Source: Agriotes lineatus
Lineage: Eukaryota; Arthropoda; Insecta; Coleoptera; Elateridae
Assembly (NCBI GenBank): GCA_940337035.1
Contig: CALNHX010001932.1
Location: 1 to 64,000 of the forward strand
Reading direction: 5' to 3'
Length of the DNA: 64,000 bases
The notes under the pieces are model-generated. The model had not been told where the DNA came from and made no database searches. It saw only the letters and a list, made by a program, of their open reading frames with translations. Numbering within the stretch: the first letter of the stretch is position 1; each line of letters starts with the position of its first letter. The position numbers were made by a program, and so were the translations under genes. Below, one piece after another: positions 21,016 to 33,344 of this stretch.

Positions 21016-22809
21016 GGTTATGCGAACAATTCTAATGCATTTGTGAGCTTTTTTGATGTGTTGTGAACGACTTGATATACAACTCGTATTTGTTGATGCT
21101 ACAACATCGCCTATATTACTTTCTATCGTATTTACGAACCACTAGTTTTTTTATTTTTACTATTTTATTTATGGGAACTGCACATGTTCACAAGGGATAA
21201 CATTAAATTTATATTTCAATAAAGATCTAACTAGTATTTCTGGAACGATTCAACCAAGAAGCATCAACTCTCTGGTTTAAATGTTGTACAGGATAATTAT
21301 ATCAAGGGATTCTAGGCGTCACTTGTTTTGTCCTTTAAGTGCGCAACTTTCTTCCCATTTAATCAAATTTGTCTTGGACACACTGTATAGTAAGCAGTAC
21401 TTTATAATAAATTTGTATATATGTCTGTTTCAAAAACTGTACTTTATCTAAAGAAATGTAATAATAAATTCTTTTTATAATTGTGTTTTTGTTAAGTATA
21501 TCCGTTGTCTCTTCATTTATATGTAACCAAAGATAACTATTTGAAAAAAATACCTGAAAGTTTGTCGCTTTAATTTATTTTGAAAACGATACCAAATAAA
21601 AACTTATCACAGTAAATATTTAAAAAGTGTATAACTCCGTTCATTCAAACTATGAAACAAGAGCGAGAAAAAATACTCCAGCAGAATGTGTACTTCTAGT
21701 TGTTAGAGCTACTGTGACACTGATAACGCAATAAGTTGGCAGAAGCATTTATCCACAATCTAGCTTGAAAAAAAGTTGGCTTGTAAGTATTCACAAGACG
21801 TCAGCATAAATAGTAGTTATTTATGATAGAAGTGTGTTACATTATAAACTAGCTTAAACCCCGCGGCATATGCCGCATTTAAAATGTAGGACGAATTTAA
21901 TAACTTTTGTTGCACTAAAGAAAGTTTTAAAAGCACGCTAGAGATTGGCAGTAAGGAAAAGTTCCAAAAAATATATTTTCAAATGGAAAGTCTCTGTAAA
22001 GGAAACGCTTGCCCCTGGAAGGCGTCCTAATTAATATGACGTTGTTGGAACGCAGTCAAAAAAAAATCCGGAAAGAATTAATGCTCTTGTGACTTATGAG
22101 ATTATATGTGAGAATTATTTGCTCCACCGAAATAATTTTCAGCTGCCTGCAATCTGTGTTTCTTTTCAGGTTTAAGCCGTTGAGCGCCATAAAAATATAA
22201 ATGCGGTAACTCAAGTCTCCAGTTACGCCGTTACTGATATTGTTAAATAACTCGATTAATTATTATTTCTTTGGCATTTTAAACTGGCATTATTATTATT
22301 ATCTTTATAATAGCAACCATAAGTAACTGTTTATAATGTTTATATGCTAGCGAGTTAATTTTCTTCTTAAATCGCTAGTGAATTAATAGTAGATTGCTCT
22401 ACAAGTTAAGAAAAGTGAGAGTTTTCCAGCAAATGTAAAAGTTTTACGTGAGCATGGAATTTTCCAATGTGTTAAACATGCAATTTTTCCGTGTAGTTGA
22501 CAAAAATATCTTTTTAAATAATTTTGGTCAAAGTATGGAAGCGCAATGTTTACTGTACTGTATAAATATAAATAACCAATATACATTATAGAATACTTGA
22601 AAATGGATGAATCTGTTATTAATTCATTTAGTATCAATTTAAACTGCAGTGTTCTATAGCAGCTACTTGACGCATTCGGTTACTTATTTAAAAATAGACC
22701 TGCGTTTTTCACATATCTCAGCGGTCGTGCTTTTAAAAACATGATGTTTGTATTTACTTATTTTACAGTACTGCAATTAAAGTGATAATAAATAAATCGA
22801 TCAAATATG
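21016..22809. other. AT-rich intergenic region
   Basis: Contains the 3' untranslated region of the Ly6 gene (polyadenylation signals at 21218 and about 21464). Beyond that I see no gene, tRNA or repeat with clear ends; a short TTA run lies at about 22291-22300. Confidence 0.6.
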
Positions 22810-22823
22810 TATTTGCTTTTATT

Positions 22824-24115
22824 TTATATTCCAATACCAATATAATACAAAATACTATTACTTTCACTTATACTACATAAAGGGCAATGCCATTCAGTAT
22901 TAGGCACAGATGTTAAGCCAATAAAAATCAGATAAAACCATTCCACGGAACAGTGCAAATTACAGCAAGCAATCATAGGCGTTCCATTATCAGGACCCTT
23001 ACACAAACAATATATACTGTTATCTTTAGTTTGCGTGGCTACGAGAGCAGTGGTCCTTGTTTCCGTACTACTACTTTTATTACAAAACATTAAATTTGTA
23101 CCATTATTAACATTTAACGACTCTTTGAATACATTCCAATCAGTATTAGCTGCAGCATCCTTAACTGCTTTATTTGTGAAATATTTACCGAGAAGTAGGG
23201 CATCCAATACCCAACTGAATTTTCAATCCCGGGATTTCGGTATTGAAGTAATTCTATCTGGATCCCGGTATTTAATACCAGGATTGCCGGTGTTCAAACC
23301 GGGATTCCCTGTTTTCAGTACCGGTATTTCCAGTATTCAATACCGGGATTTCCGGTGTTCAATACCGGGATTTCCTGTTTTCAGAACCGGTATTTCTAGT
23401 ATTATCCATATATATCATAGGCTTGTAGGTGTATAATAGGTAAATATGCAAGCAACAGTGACAACACAACTGAACACAGTTTACGCCGTTTATGGACACA
23501 TCTGCTAACTGCTACTACCCTGAACCATACTAATTATTATCTATCAACATGTTGCTCCATGTCTGGCGCCGGCCAGGCTGGGTAAGGCGACTCGCAGACT
23601 CTGCGAACTGCGACGCAGTGCACACAAAAGCAATCCCAAAAATATCGAAAATTCCGGTATTGGGGAAAAATACCGGGATTGAAATACCGGATAAAAAAAT
23701 TAGGGATCCCGAGATACCGACATTTTGGGATCCCGGGATTGGATGCCCTACCGAGAAGTTCTGGCATCATCACATTGTTAAAAAACTTCATAGCAATAGC
23801 GCTTTCTTTTTCCCAAAATACCTCATTGAAATGTATTCTTTCACGGAAAAAATTTTTACTACTCCATACCACAAAATCACAGTAATTAACTCCAGTAATA
23901 GCGAGTTGCATTTGTATCTGGTAGTAGTAGCCATGGTTATGATCTAATTTAAATTCTTCATCCTTTTTTTTGTACACCTGAACATTTTAGAACATTTAGG
24001 TCATCTATGCCAATGTCCTTTGCGCAATAAAGACACTTAATTTCGACAACCCCCATTTCACCACCAAAAGGGCAAATTCAGATTACTATTTAAAATAGCA
24101 TCTGCTTTTCCACTT
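22824..24115 (-). pseudogene. YqaJ-type nuclease gene with a PHD-like finger, broken (copy B)
   Basis: On the minus strand, a fragment with EMGVVEIKC at about 24050 (the E-x-K catalytic box of YqaJ/lambda-exonuclease folds), a frameshift near 23980, then YYYQIQMQLAITGVNYCDFVVWS (23977 onwards) and FFNNVMMPELLG. A 555 bp hAT MITE interrupts here. The frame resumes with KYFTNKAVKDAA and ends with a PHD-like finger (IYCLCKGPDNGTPMIACCN to WHCPLC) and a stop at 22824. In the finger the expected His and the following Cys are replaced (WFYLIF instead of WFHxxC), so zinc binding is doubtful. The N-terminal half, including a SWIM finger, is absent. Related proteins occur in many insects and also accompany ISL2EU-type DNA transposons; host or transposon origin is open. 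Confidence 0.75.
23196..23750. mobile_element. 555 bp non-autonomous hAT-like MITE
   Basis: Terminal inverted repeats TAGGGCATCCAAT and ATTGGATGCCCTA, flanked by an exact 8 bp duplication CCGAGAAG (23188-23195 and 23751-23758), the hallmark of hAT insertions. The interior is full of short direct and inverted repeats of CCGGGATTT / AATACCGG (23225-23400 and 23650-23745), which probably act as subterminal transposase-binding sites. Removing the element and one duplication rejoins the nuclease frame at ELLGKYFT. Confidence 0.93.
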
Positions 24116-24344
24116 AGATAACAAATATTAAATAATTAACGACACTAACTGTAGAGCAATAATATTGTAATGTTAAACATATACAGTGTGTCCCAGGATT
24201 GATGTTACAAGAGGTGAGATGGTCTAAAAAATTTTGAATTTTATTTTAAGGTTCTGGGATTCGGTTCTGCTTGGTTTGAAAAGAATTTTAAGAATATTTT
24301 CAGTTTTTGAAAAACAAGTAAGGCCTTGACAGGAAAGCGAAAAC

Positions 24345-24640
24345 TATTTTATTTTCAGGTAAAGTACCCTTTGTGTTCATGATACGGCAAAATTTGATTA
24401 AAAAAATTGTTTAGAATGATAAATTATGGCCCGATACAAAATTTCAGAAAGATCTGCGGACTTATAAAAAACCGTTATTTTTTAGATAATTGTATGTTAA
24501 TTTCAGGTAAACTACCATTTTTGTTCATGATACGGTAAAATTTTATTAATAAAAGTTGTTTAGAATGACAAATTATAACCCTATACAAAATTTCAGAAGG
24601 ATCTGTCGACTTAGATTAAAACGTTATTTTTTGGATTAAA
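24345..24640. repeat. Two tandem copies of an about 150 bp repeat
   Basis: The block TTTCAGGTAAA(G/C)TACC..TGTTCATGATACGG..GTTTAGAATGA..TACAAAATTTCAGAA occurs at about 24353-24485 and again at about 24503-24638 with several substitutions. Likely part of a decayed element; TACAGTGTGTCCCAGG at 24182 resembles the widespread insect repeat end CAGGGTGTCCC. Confidence 0.7.
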
Positions 24641-24869
24641 CAATTGCATTTATTAAAAATTACGGTTACATCATGTCACACACCAAAAATATTTGTTTAC
24701 CTATTATATGTATTAACAGAAATAGAAAACAACGCTTTTTTGTTTATTGTAAACAAAATTAAAGCTGGTACATTCAACACTGAAACACAATTATAATAAC
24801 TTGCAGTGACACTGTAAAATTTTACATTTATTACAATATATTACAATTCTAAATAGCTATTTAAGTCAC

Positions 24870-24973
24870 AAGGAATGTAAGGACCTATTAACATTTGGGG
24901 TAGGCAAGTACAAGCCAAGACGAAGTCGCGGCTTGTTGCCTGCCGAAAATGTTAATAGGCGATACATTCCGAG
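24870..24973. repeat. Hairpin, about 104 bp
   Basis: GGAATGTA..CCTATTAACATT..GCAAGTACAAGCC is mirrored by GGCTTGTTGCC..AATGTTAATAGG..TACATTCC. Likely a short fold-back element end; the surrounding 24640-25350 region shows no gene. Confidence 0.65.
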
Positions 24974-25354
24974 TTATCTTATTATATTTTTCCCGCTGCT
25001 TATCGAAATTTTCCTAGATTTCTGAAAAAATCGTTTGGTTTGTCACCTGTCACCAGGATTAATTTTTGTGAGTCGTGTTACCTATGAGTGTCACATGTCA
25101 CATAAACACTTGCAATTTAGAAACAAAACGTTTAAATCTGCATCTTGCTTTGCTAATTTTATTATCCTAAGAACTTTATAATAGTATTAAGTTCCGTTGT
25201 CAAGAAAAAGCAGCAAACAAATATAATCACCGACTTACACGTTTTGTTACTAAGGCTGTATCATTGACTTACAAGATCAGCAGCGGGAAAAATATTAAAT
25301 ATTACTTAAAAATAGTTACACGCTTATCCCTAACAATAAAAATTAAAAATGCAG

Positions 25355-27414
25355 TTATTTGTTCGCAGATGCTAATAAAATAGGAAAAATATTTTTTTTC
25401 CAAAAGTTCTCAGCTTCTAACATTGTTTGTTTAATGTAATTTGCATCATAGCCCACAGAAATAAAATTAACTTTTTGTTTTTTTTCAGTTAGCATCTGCA
25501 ACAGCAAAAATGCAATACGATTTATTTAAAAAATGCATTTGCATTTGTATTTGAGCTCTATACTTGGCCGTAACTTTATTTTGTGATGTTATATAGTTTG
25601 ACACTGCTTTGTCTGTAGAGGGGCACTTCACTTCAACAACGAAATTGTCACTCACTGCATCTGGTGAAGCTCCGAAAATAGGGTGGTTCTTTGAAAGTAC
25701 AATTCCCACAGAACTTAATTTGGTCTTCATATTTTTTTCGACAATTTGTAATACCTGCTTTTCTAATCGTCTACCCCTTTCCATTGCTTTGGTATCCCTC
25801 AGTTTTGTAACTCCAATTACCTGTTGCACAAATGAGCCACATTCAGTTTTGCAATGTGCAGCATTATATAATTTCGAGGCGGTTATCCTCCCATATCGTA
25901 AACGATGCCACAAACTGTCTTCGGCTTGCATTAGGGTACAATATGCAGCTTCCTTGCACAAATCTTCATTCATGTGCTGCTTGGTGAAGGTGATGAAATC
26001 ATCATATAGGGCTCCACCACTGCTAACAAATTTTAATAATAAACCGTACAAATCCAGGCAGCTATACTTGGGTTCTTTAAACAGTTTAAATATTTCGCCA
26101 GCTGCTTTGTTTTGTACTCCTAAACGCATTGCCTCCTGATAAAAGTTACCCTGATCTTCAACGGGTATACCCCCAAATTCTGCCACAGTCAAAAATTTTA
26201 GCGATGTGCCCACTTTTGACAGTTGCGACTTCTTCCAATAGCACTGGACTTCTGTGGGTGCGGGTTCTTCGCTCCTCCTATGCATCCACATAAGTACTGC
26301 TACAGCATGCTTGCATCCACCTGTAAAAATTTTTTTTAAAATTTTAAAACAGATTAATAACAGATTATTATTAAATTACCAGCTGATGCAGCGCAGTCCA
26401 AACATTCCACCTTCTCTACTTTACTCTGCTTTTCATTTACTTGTAACACCACATTATAGTTTTTCGCTCTCACTCGGTGTTCAGGACAAATTCTGCATTT
26501 AACAGTGCACAATTCACCCTCTCGTCGGAGCTGCACATATCCTATGGCTGAGTCACCGTAACTTTCACGTCCAGCACTAACAACAAAACAACAATAATAA
26601 TAGCACCAGAACTACAGAACTAATTCTATTCAACATAAATTAAAATAACTAACTTGAGTTTTAATTTCAATGCCAGATAAATATTTTAGCTTACAACTTA
26701 TTTTTTACGGTAATCTTGTATTGTACGACGCCACCGATGAACTACTGTTCCTAGAGTCAGTAATCTTGGAGGGAGGGATCGCTAACATGTCAAATACCTT
26801 ACACTATTGCCAGACCTTTGTTTACTTGTACAGCAATTTGGGGTCTAATTCGTTTTAGTTTGCATGTTTATCGTGGTCCTAACATCAATGTCGAATAGAG
26901 GTGTTCTAGCTCCAACTGTTTTGTGAATGAAGATAACATTTTGACACTAAACCATATCCGTGATTCTTGCAGGTGTTGCGGTTAGGGTCAAACTAAAATG
27001 TATTGAACGGTTGACGAAGCGGGGATTAATACATAATTTCCTTCGGTGTAAATGCTGTTAGGTAGATATGGCGTTTGTTTAACGATTGTTCACGATTAAA
27101 AGCAAACTAAAAATAATTTGGCGCCAAAAGCTGTTGAAGCCAAACAATAAAGGTCTGGCAACGTTTTAAGGTAATTTTAATCTAAACGATCAGCTGTTCG
27201 CGCCTCCCTCCAAGATTACTGACTCTAGGAACAGTAGTTCATCGGTGGCGTCGTATAATACAAGATTTTTAAAACTTACCTATTCTCTTTAACACCACGA
27301 ATTTCACAGGCAGAAAAGCAGTCATTGTTTAATAGGATTGATAATAATGAAAATTGTGCAGTGCGAAACGCATTGATTGCCTCTGTTTTTGCCAGATAAA
27401 AATTCCATGCAAAT
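25355..27414 (-). CDS. SWIM zinc finger plus YqaJ-like nuclease protein (copy A), partial
   Basis: Minus-strand gene with supported exons at about 27414-27280 (..FSACEIRGVKEN), 26576-26380 and 26320-25355; introns use GT-AG (27279-26577 and 26379-26321) and phases fit (NSAGRESYGDS and SAGGCKHAVAV at the junctions). The second exon ends in ECLDCAASAG and the third continues GGCKHAVAVL, together a SWIM-type C-x2-C..C-x-H finger. The YqaJ fold follows: RYGRITASKLYNAAHC, MERGRRLEKQVL, HPIFGASPDAV, VVEVKCP and YRAQIQMQMHF, with PD..E-x-K catalytic residues present. The frame meets a stop at 25485; one base out of frame the expected tail (NFISVGYDANYIKQ to 25355) continues, so there is probably a single-base frameshift at about 25490. 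Upstream exons are missing; a possible donor lies at 27477. Predicted role: DNA-end exonuclease, either host-domesticated or a transposon accessory. Confidence 0.72.
26715..27264. mobile_element. 550 bp MITE with AT target duplication, in the intron of copy A
   Basis: Inverted repeats of 62 bp (CTTGTATTGTACGACGCCAC.. ending GGAGGGAGG; one mismatch) bound the element; both flanks are AT (26713-26714 and 27265-27266). An AT dinucleotide duplication is the mark of ISL2EU-type elements, which also encode YqaJ nucleases. It lies wholly within the first recognised intron of the YqaJ gene and carries no transposase. The 27415-27779 stretch beyond shows only a possible exon end (about 27478-27530). 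Confidence 0.8.
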
Positions 27415-27779
27415 CTTAGGTTATGTCACACAAAAGCACACAAAATTAAAATGGAAAATATAATAACGAATACTCACTTTTCTACAACAGAAATGAGGGT
27501 TTCCTTTTTCGTAAACTAAAGGCCAGCTGTCAACACGACGATTTTAGCCCTGTTGCCAGATTTACACTGTACGAAATAAATTTGTAGAAACGGTTTCAAA
27601 ATGTACCAGATTCGTAGAATTGTACCAGGTCTGGCAACGCTGCTAATATCAAGACCACGCCCACAATCGAACTACACATAGACCACGCGCATGCATGTTT
27701 GACCTTGGGAAGTGTTCTGCTTTATTATAGAGTTATGATTATGATAATCACGCCAGGCCGAGTGAGGTCTTTTCTCGAG

Positions 27780-27989
27780 AGTTAAATGATTAAATCGGAA
27801 AACAGCTTTTTAAAAAAAACTTTATCGTAAGTACAGGTAAAAGCAAATACCGTCTTAACTCTGTTACAAACTAGCAAAGAATGAATCTAGCATTTTACAT
27901 AATTCGCAATGTGGCAAAGAGATAACAATGCGCTGGGATGTGCTTTATCAGCATAGCGTCGTGTTCTTGATAAGCAGATGCACGTAACT
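27780..27989 (-). repeat. Errantivirus 3' LTR (210 bp)
   Basis: Plus-strand ends AGTTAAATGATT and CACGTAACT, matching 35025-35238 with scattered substitutions and small indels. A purine tract (AAGGAGGAAAG on the minus strand) abuts it at 27990. Confidence 0.85.
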
Positions 27990-28119
27990 CTTTCCTCCTT
28001 AAGATGCAAAAATAACGGAGTTGATTTTTGGATTTTGGCCCATTTCCACTTCTTCAGCTTCGTTTCGGTTTTCCTTTCCAGCTTACTTTGGACTTTCTAA
28101 TGATTTCTCGCATCGTTTT

Positions 28120-29340
28120 CTAAATGTTAACATAAACAGCACAATGTCGATTTGCTTGATTGGTGTTAGTTGTAAAATTTGAAGTGTTGTGTGGCTTCAA
28201 AATTTCAAAATGTCCTATGCCAAACTTCGGTAAAATGAGTGGTTTGCCTTGTAGCAATTTAACGTCACTTATAAATTTCCTGCCGTCCACTTGGATTTCG
28301 CTCAATTTGGGAATCTTTATTAGGGATGGAAGATTTATTTCTAAATATTGGTCCGATTTGCATTTGGAAAAAAGCCTTTCTTGATTTGCGGGAATTATCA
28401 ACACTTCTTATTGGGTGACTTGCTTGATGATGGACTCTTCTATAAATATTTCGAGGGAGTGACAGTTTTTCGCTGGATTTCCTTCAAGAAGCCTAAGGGC
28501 GCAGTTGTTATCCACAATGAAGTTTTCGGTGCAATTAAATGTTTCTTCCAGTACCGGGAATTTCTCTTTCTCGGACTGGGCCTTGAAGTTTTTCCTGGCC
28601 AAATATCGGTGTTTTGGAATAATAATTTGGTGGTTTTGGATAATTGGATAAAGACGGTAGAAGTCCAGGACTTCGGTTCTTATTATAGGGACGTTTATAG
28701 CAAAAACTAATTTAGAGTTTACAAAAGTTACTTGCGTTCCCAAAAACTGGTAGTAAGTGAGGAGATTTTTGAATTTCGGAATTTCTGTTTTACTGTATAT
28801 TTTTTCTAAGTAATTGAGCATCTCTCGGAGTTCATAACTTGATATTATTGAATTATGGAGGGTATTCAATTTCGAGAATACTATAACATTTTCTATATTG
28901 TCTATGAAAGTTATTAAAATTTGACAGTCCAAATTCAATTGAGGGATTGTGCATTGAAAAGTAATGTGAGTACTAAGGTCATTAATAGTATTCTGAACTG
29001 CTGCCTGGAAAGTTTTCAAGTCATTTTCAAGTTTTTCTTGGTCTTTATTTACTATTATTATTGTATTATTTGTAGTTAGCGATTAGTTTTTTTGATAAAC
29101 TAATTTGTAAATTTATTTCATGCGTTAAGTGTTTCTGATTTTGTTCTAGTAAATTAATAGCGTAATCGTAACGTTTTTCATCGTCTGCGTCAAGATTGCC
29201 AAAAAGCCACTTATTAATTTTGTCTATGCCATTAATTGCGCCTCTTTTATTTCGAATATGAGGGTGCAGATTTTTGAATTTCTGTTGAGTTGTTTGAATT
29301 AAGTATTCTTATCTGAGTAACATGCCTTCGGCTAAGCCGT
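28120..29340 (-). pseudogene. env: Errantivirus env (baculovirus-F-like fusion protein) remnant
   Basis: Several minus-strand segments (29019-28408 and 28404-28120, plus broken pieces up to about 29340) correspond to the ectodomain part of insect errantivirus envelope proteins. The upstream part has a coiled-coil heptad region around 29030-29230 and the family's INGIDKINKWLFG stretch near 29220; potential N-glycosylation sites lie in the 28.5-kb segment. It is interrupted by a stop between 28408 and 28404 and by frameshifts around 29040-29330, and the C-terminal anchor is not clear. It would have been a membrane fusion glycoprotein; this copy cannot make it. Confidence 0.75.
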
Positions 29341-29548
29341 GAAAGGATAAATGGTTTGTAATATTTACTTTGCTTATACTATCTCTAGCTACGAAAAATT
29401 GTTTCTTTAAGTTATTTAACTGATTAATAATTACGTTTAAATCTAAGTAATGCAAAAATGTATGCTTACTATAAACTAATCTAGCATTTCCTAACTGTAT
29501 AGAAGTATAGGGTTGTCAATTATTTTGATTTTAATATCCTCGTCTATA

Positions 29549-32500
29549 CTACGTACTCGTAATATTTGAAGGACCAGGAATAAGGTTAGTAGCCTCATTT
29601 CGCTTAGGTTCCTCTAACAAGGAATTAATTTTAGGTTTTCTAGCAATATCTTTATGGTATGTTCCTTTGTCCGTGATTAATTTAATGTCAGTTTCTTCTA
29701 GTATTTTAGCCTTTTTAAATTTTGGTAACTTTTTATCTCGAAATTTTGTTTTCAAATATGCAACTATTTGATTTGCGAAATTTGGAGGGGCATTTCGACT
29801 TTCACTGTGTTTAGAAATAATATTTTATTTGGCATTTTTATTAGCGTCTTTATGGTCCTGAATGTAGTCTGATACAATAACATGATCATTTAAATCAAAG
29901 GCATTAGTATTATTGATGTGACCTTTTATAACTTCGAACGGAGTGAATTTTGTGACACCGTGAATCGAATTATTGTAACCTAATATAGCTCGTTTCATAA
30001 CCTGGTTTGAATTGCGATTTTTATTATCTTCTTTTAAACACCTAAAATATTCAATTAGAGTGGAATGAAGTCGCTCCACTGGGGAATTTGAATTACTGTT
30101 TTTTGGAGTTGTGTAGTGGAGTTCTATACGGTGCAATTTACAGAAATTTTCTAGATCTTGATTCTTAAATTCGGTCCCACAGTCAGTTGTTACTTTTTTT
30201 AGGTAAACCGTGGTGAGAGATGAAATTTAAAAGATTTTCGACTACTGCTATGCCTGTGACAGAGTCTAATTGATACGCTTGACCGTAACGTAAAAATGCA
30301 TCGATAATAGTCAAATAACTTTCGTTGGCTATTGTAAATGTGTCTACATGAATGTATTCGAAGAGCTTTGAAGTTGTTGGAGTAAGATTAAATTAATTTC
30401 TGGAATATTTCAATCATATTTGTTTTTTAAACATGTTCCACAGTTGTTAACATAATATTCAGGAGTTGATCCATTGCTGCTTAAAGTGAGGTTGGATTTA
30501 ATAATAAATGAAGGACTTTAACATAATATTCGATATCTTGTGCCATTTTCGGCCAATAATATTTTGAAGTTAAAGACATTTTCATTTCGTTTATTCCTCT
30601 ATGACAAGATTTGCTAATATGATAGTATTCAAGTTTTTGTTTTTGTTCTTCTAACGTTTCTACGTCTGTAAGAAATTTAGTACAGTGAATAAGCTTAAAA
30701 GACGAATTTTAAAATATTTCTTGAACGATTAGAACAAAAATTTTGGGTAATGACGAATGCTGAAAGTAAGCGGCATATATTTGTTTAGGGTCTATATATG
30801 CTTTAAGAAGTTGCACAACGTGATATTTGACGTTAATTTTCGGCAACGCTATGTAAAACCTTGAATTTTCAAAAATTACCTTTTTTCGACATTGTACTAA
30901 ATCGATGTCGCCATTTGTTATAAACAATTGATTTTTATATGTCTTTAAAGATCGTTTTGTTATGGGTATAGTATGAATAGGGTTTTCTTGGGATGTATGT
31001 ACTATTTCTAGATCAGTTTCGTCGTTTTACTGTGTTGTTACGGGGGGTTTAATTTGGATATCAGAAATTGCATGGACTTTTGGATGATTTTCACCTAATA
31101 ATTCCAGTATTTCGGAAATAGTATCATTATCCAAATATGGAATTGGTTGGTTTTCGTTTAGTGCTTCTTGAATTACTTGATCAATATCTCCTAGATTATT
31201 GTCAATAGAAGAGGTTTCTAAAGGGTTAAAATCAAAATCTGGTAGATTTCTAGAAAGAGCGTCTGCTGCTTGGTTGCTTTTATCTTTTTTATATTTAATA
31301 GTATAATCAAACTTTTCTAATTTTAAACGCCACCTAATTAAACGTGAATTTGGTTCTTTGAGCGACAATAACCATTGATAACCGTTGATCTGTTATAATT
31401 ACCAATTTTCGACCGAAAAGATATGGTCTAAAATATTTACAACTCCACACGATAGCAAGGAGTTCTTTTTCAATAGTCGAATAACTTATTTCGACTAGAT
31501 TTAGCGTTCTAGATGCATAAGAAATTGGATGATTATTTTGAGAGTACAGCATCCACAGCATAGTTAGATGCGTCTATCGTCAATTCGAATGATTTGTCAA
31601 AGTCTGGGTAGGCTAATACTGGTTCCGAAGTTAGTATATTTTTACATGTATTAAAACATGCAATAAATTCCTTGGTGTGCTTTACTTTTTGATCTTTATG
31701 AAAACATTGCGTCATTGGTTTGGTTAATTTAGCAAAATTCTGTATAATAATTACGATAATAACCCAATAAACCGAGAAACGATCTTTTTGTGTACGTAGA
31801 ATGGGAAATTTTCTGATAGCTTCTATTCTCTTTTTGTTTGGTTTGATTCCATCTGGTGTCACGACATGCCCTAAATATTCTACTCCTTTCTATAAGAATT
31901 CGCATTTATCTAACTGAACTTTAGTTGTGCTTCGCGTAATTTGGAAAATACTAATTTTAGGTTTTGAACATGTCCTTGCACAGTTGTACTAAAAATAATT
32001 ATGTCGTCCATATAAACCATACATATTTTATTTTGTAGATCTTTTAAAACTTCCTCCATCACTCTCTGAAAGGTTGATGACGATTTTTTTTAATCCATAT
32101 TGGACCCTTAAATATTCAAAATGTCCATTTTCGACGTTAAACGCGGTCTTTTCAATAGAACATTTACTCATTTCTATCTAGTGAAAACCGCTAGCTAAAT
32201 CAAGCGTGCTAAAATATTGAGCTCTACCTAATTTATCCAAAATATCATTAATATTAGGAAGGGGGTACCTATCATCGATTATTTTTTTCGTTAATTTTGC
32301 GATAGTCCACGACTAGTCTCCATTTTCGTTTTCCCGATGCGTTCATTTTTTTCGGGATTATCCAGATAGGAGACGACCACGGGCTATAAGATGGCCTGAT
32401 GACTCTTTTTTCTAACATTTCCTGAATTTGTCGTTGCACTTCTTGTTTATGTACGTATGGGTATCTATATGACTTGGTGTGTACTGGTATTTCGTTTGTA

Positions 32501-33339
32501 GTTTTTAACGCGTGCTTAATTTTAGAAGTAAAAGTTAATTTATCTCCTGGTTTAAGAAAAATGTCTGAAAATTGATTACAAAGATTTATAATAGCAATTT
32601 TCTCTTCTTGATTCATGTTATCGGTACGTATTAGGCATTTTATGCTACTTTTGTCAACTTGGGAGTTTGTTGTTTCGCAAGGGTTAGTGAATGATTCGAA
32701 TTTATACATTTCATGTAAGGATGGTTCACAGCGAATTGTTGATAAAGGTTTGTTTAAGGTTACTGAAATTGTTTTTTGTGTTGGATTTTGTATCTCTACG
32801 GGTGCATAACCGTTTTTAGCAAAAGTTAAAACTTGTGGAATGAAAAGTTTATCAATATTGAGTTCGTTAACTAAAATTTCTCCATTATACACAGTAACTG
32901 AGAGATTCTTAATCAACTTCTCTTCAGGATTTACCGAAAACGAAAAATTTACATCAATGGGTTGTCGAAATTTAAACGGAATTTGCACATGCAGCCCTAT
33001 ACATTTTTTATTAATTAAATCAATATTAAGATTCATTTGAGTAAAATCTTCTAAGCCTATTACTTCGTCGAAATAATCGGGAAAATCAAATAAAATGAAA
33101 TCAATTTCGTGGTCGCTATGGAATTCCGAAAATGCTGGTATCATTGATTGATATCTAATATGTTTGCTCCGAATAGCTGTTTTTATTCCGCTTTTCGCGT
33201 GATAAATTGTTTGCGAATAACAACCTTCTACTACAGATAGTTTAATAATTGACTTAGAACTACCTGTATCAATCAATAATTTTAATTTTGGGTTTTCAAT
33301 CTCTAAGTAAGGTAACGCATTATGGGAGGAGATATTCAT
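29549..33339 (-). pseudogene. pol: Errantivirus pol remnant (PR-RT-RNaseH-IN)
   Basis: Reads downwards from 33339. The protease has LLIDTGSSKSIIKL near its N-terminus; the RT start (SPWSSPIWIIPKK, WRLVVDYRKIN) is open to 32272. The RT core (about 32270-31870) is broken by frameshifts; the tether region reappears as PDGIKPNKKRIEAIRKFP at 31862. RNase H (ELTIDASNYAVDAVLSK, HPISYASRTLN) lies at 31660-31350 and the end of RNase H (RWRLKLEKFDYTIKY, NQAADALSRNLP) at 31330-31230. Integrase is mostly frameshifted: the last catalytic Glu block (NSNSPVERLHSTLIEYF) is at about 30080. A basic tail ends at 29549. At least eight breaks are visible; no active product is possible. Confidence 0.88.
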
Positions 33340-33344
33340 TTCTG

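Noticed and set aside
23035..23436. 133-codon plus-strand ORF with GIPVF-like repeats
   Set aside because: It is produced by the CCGGGATTT subrepeats of the hAT MITE and the antisense of the nuclease gene.
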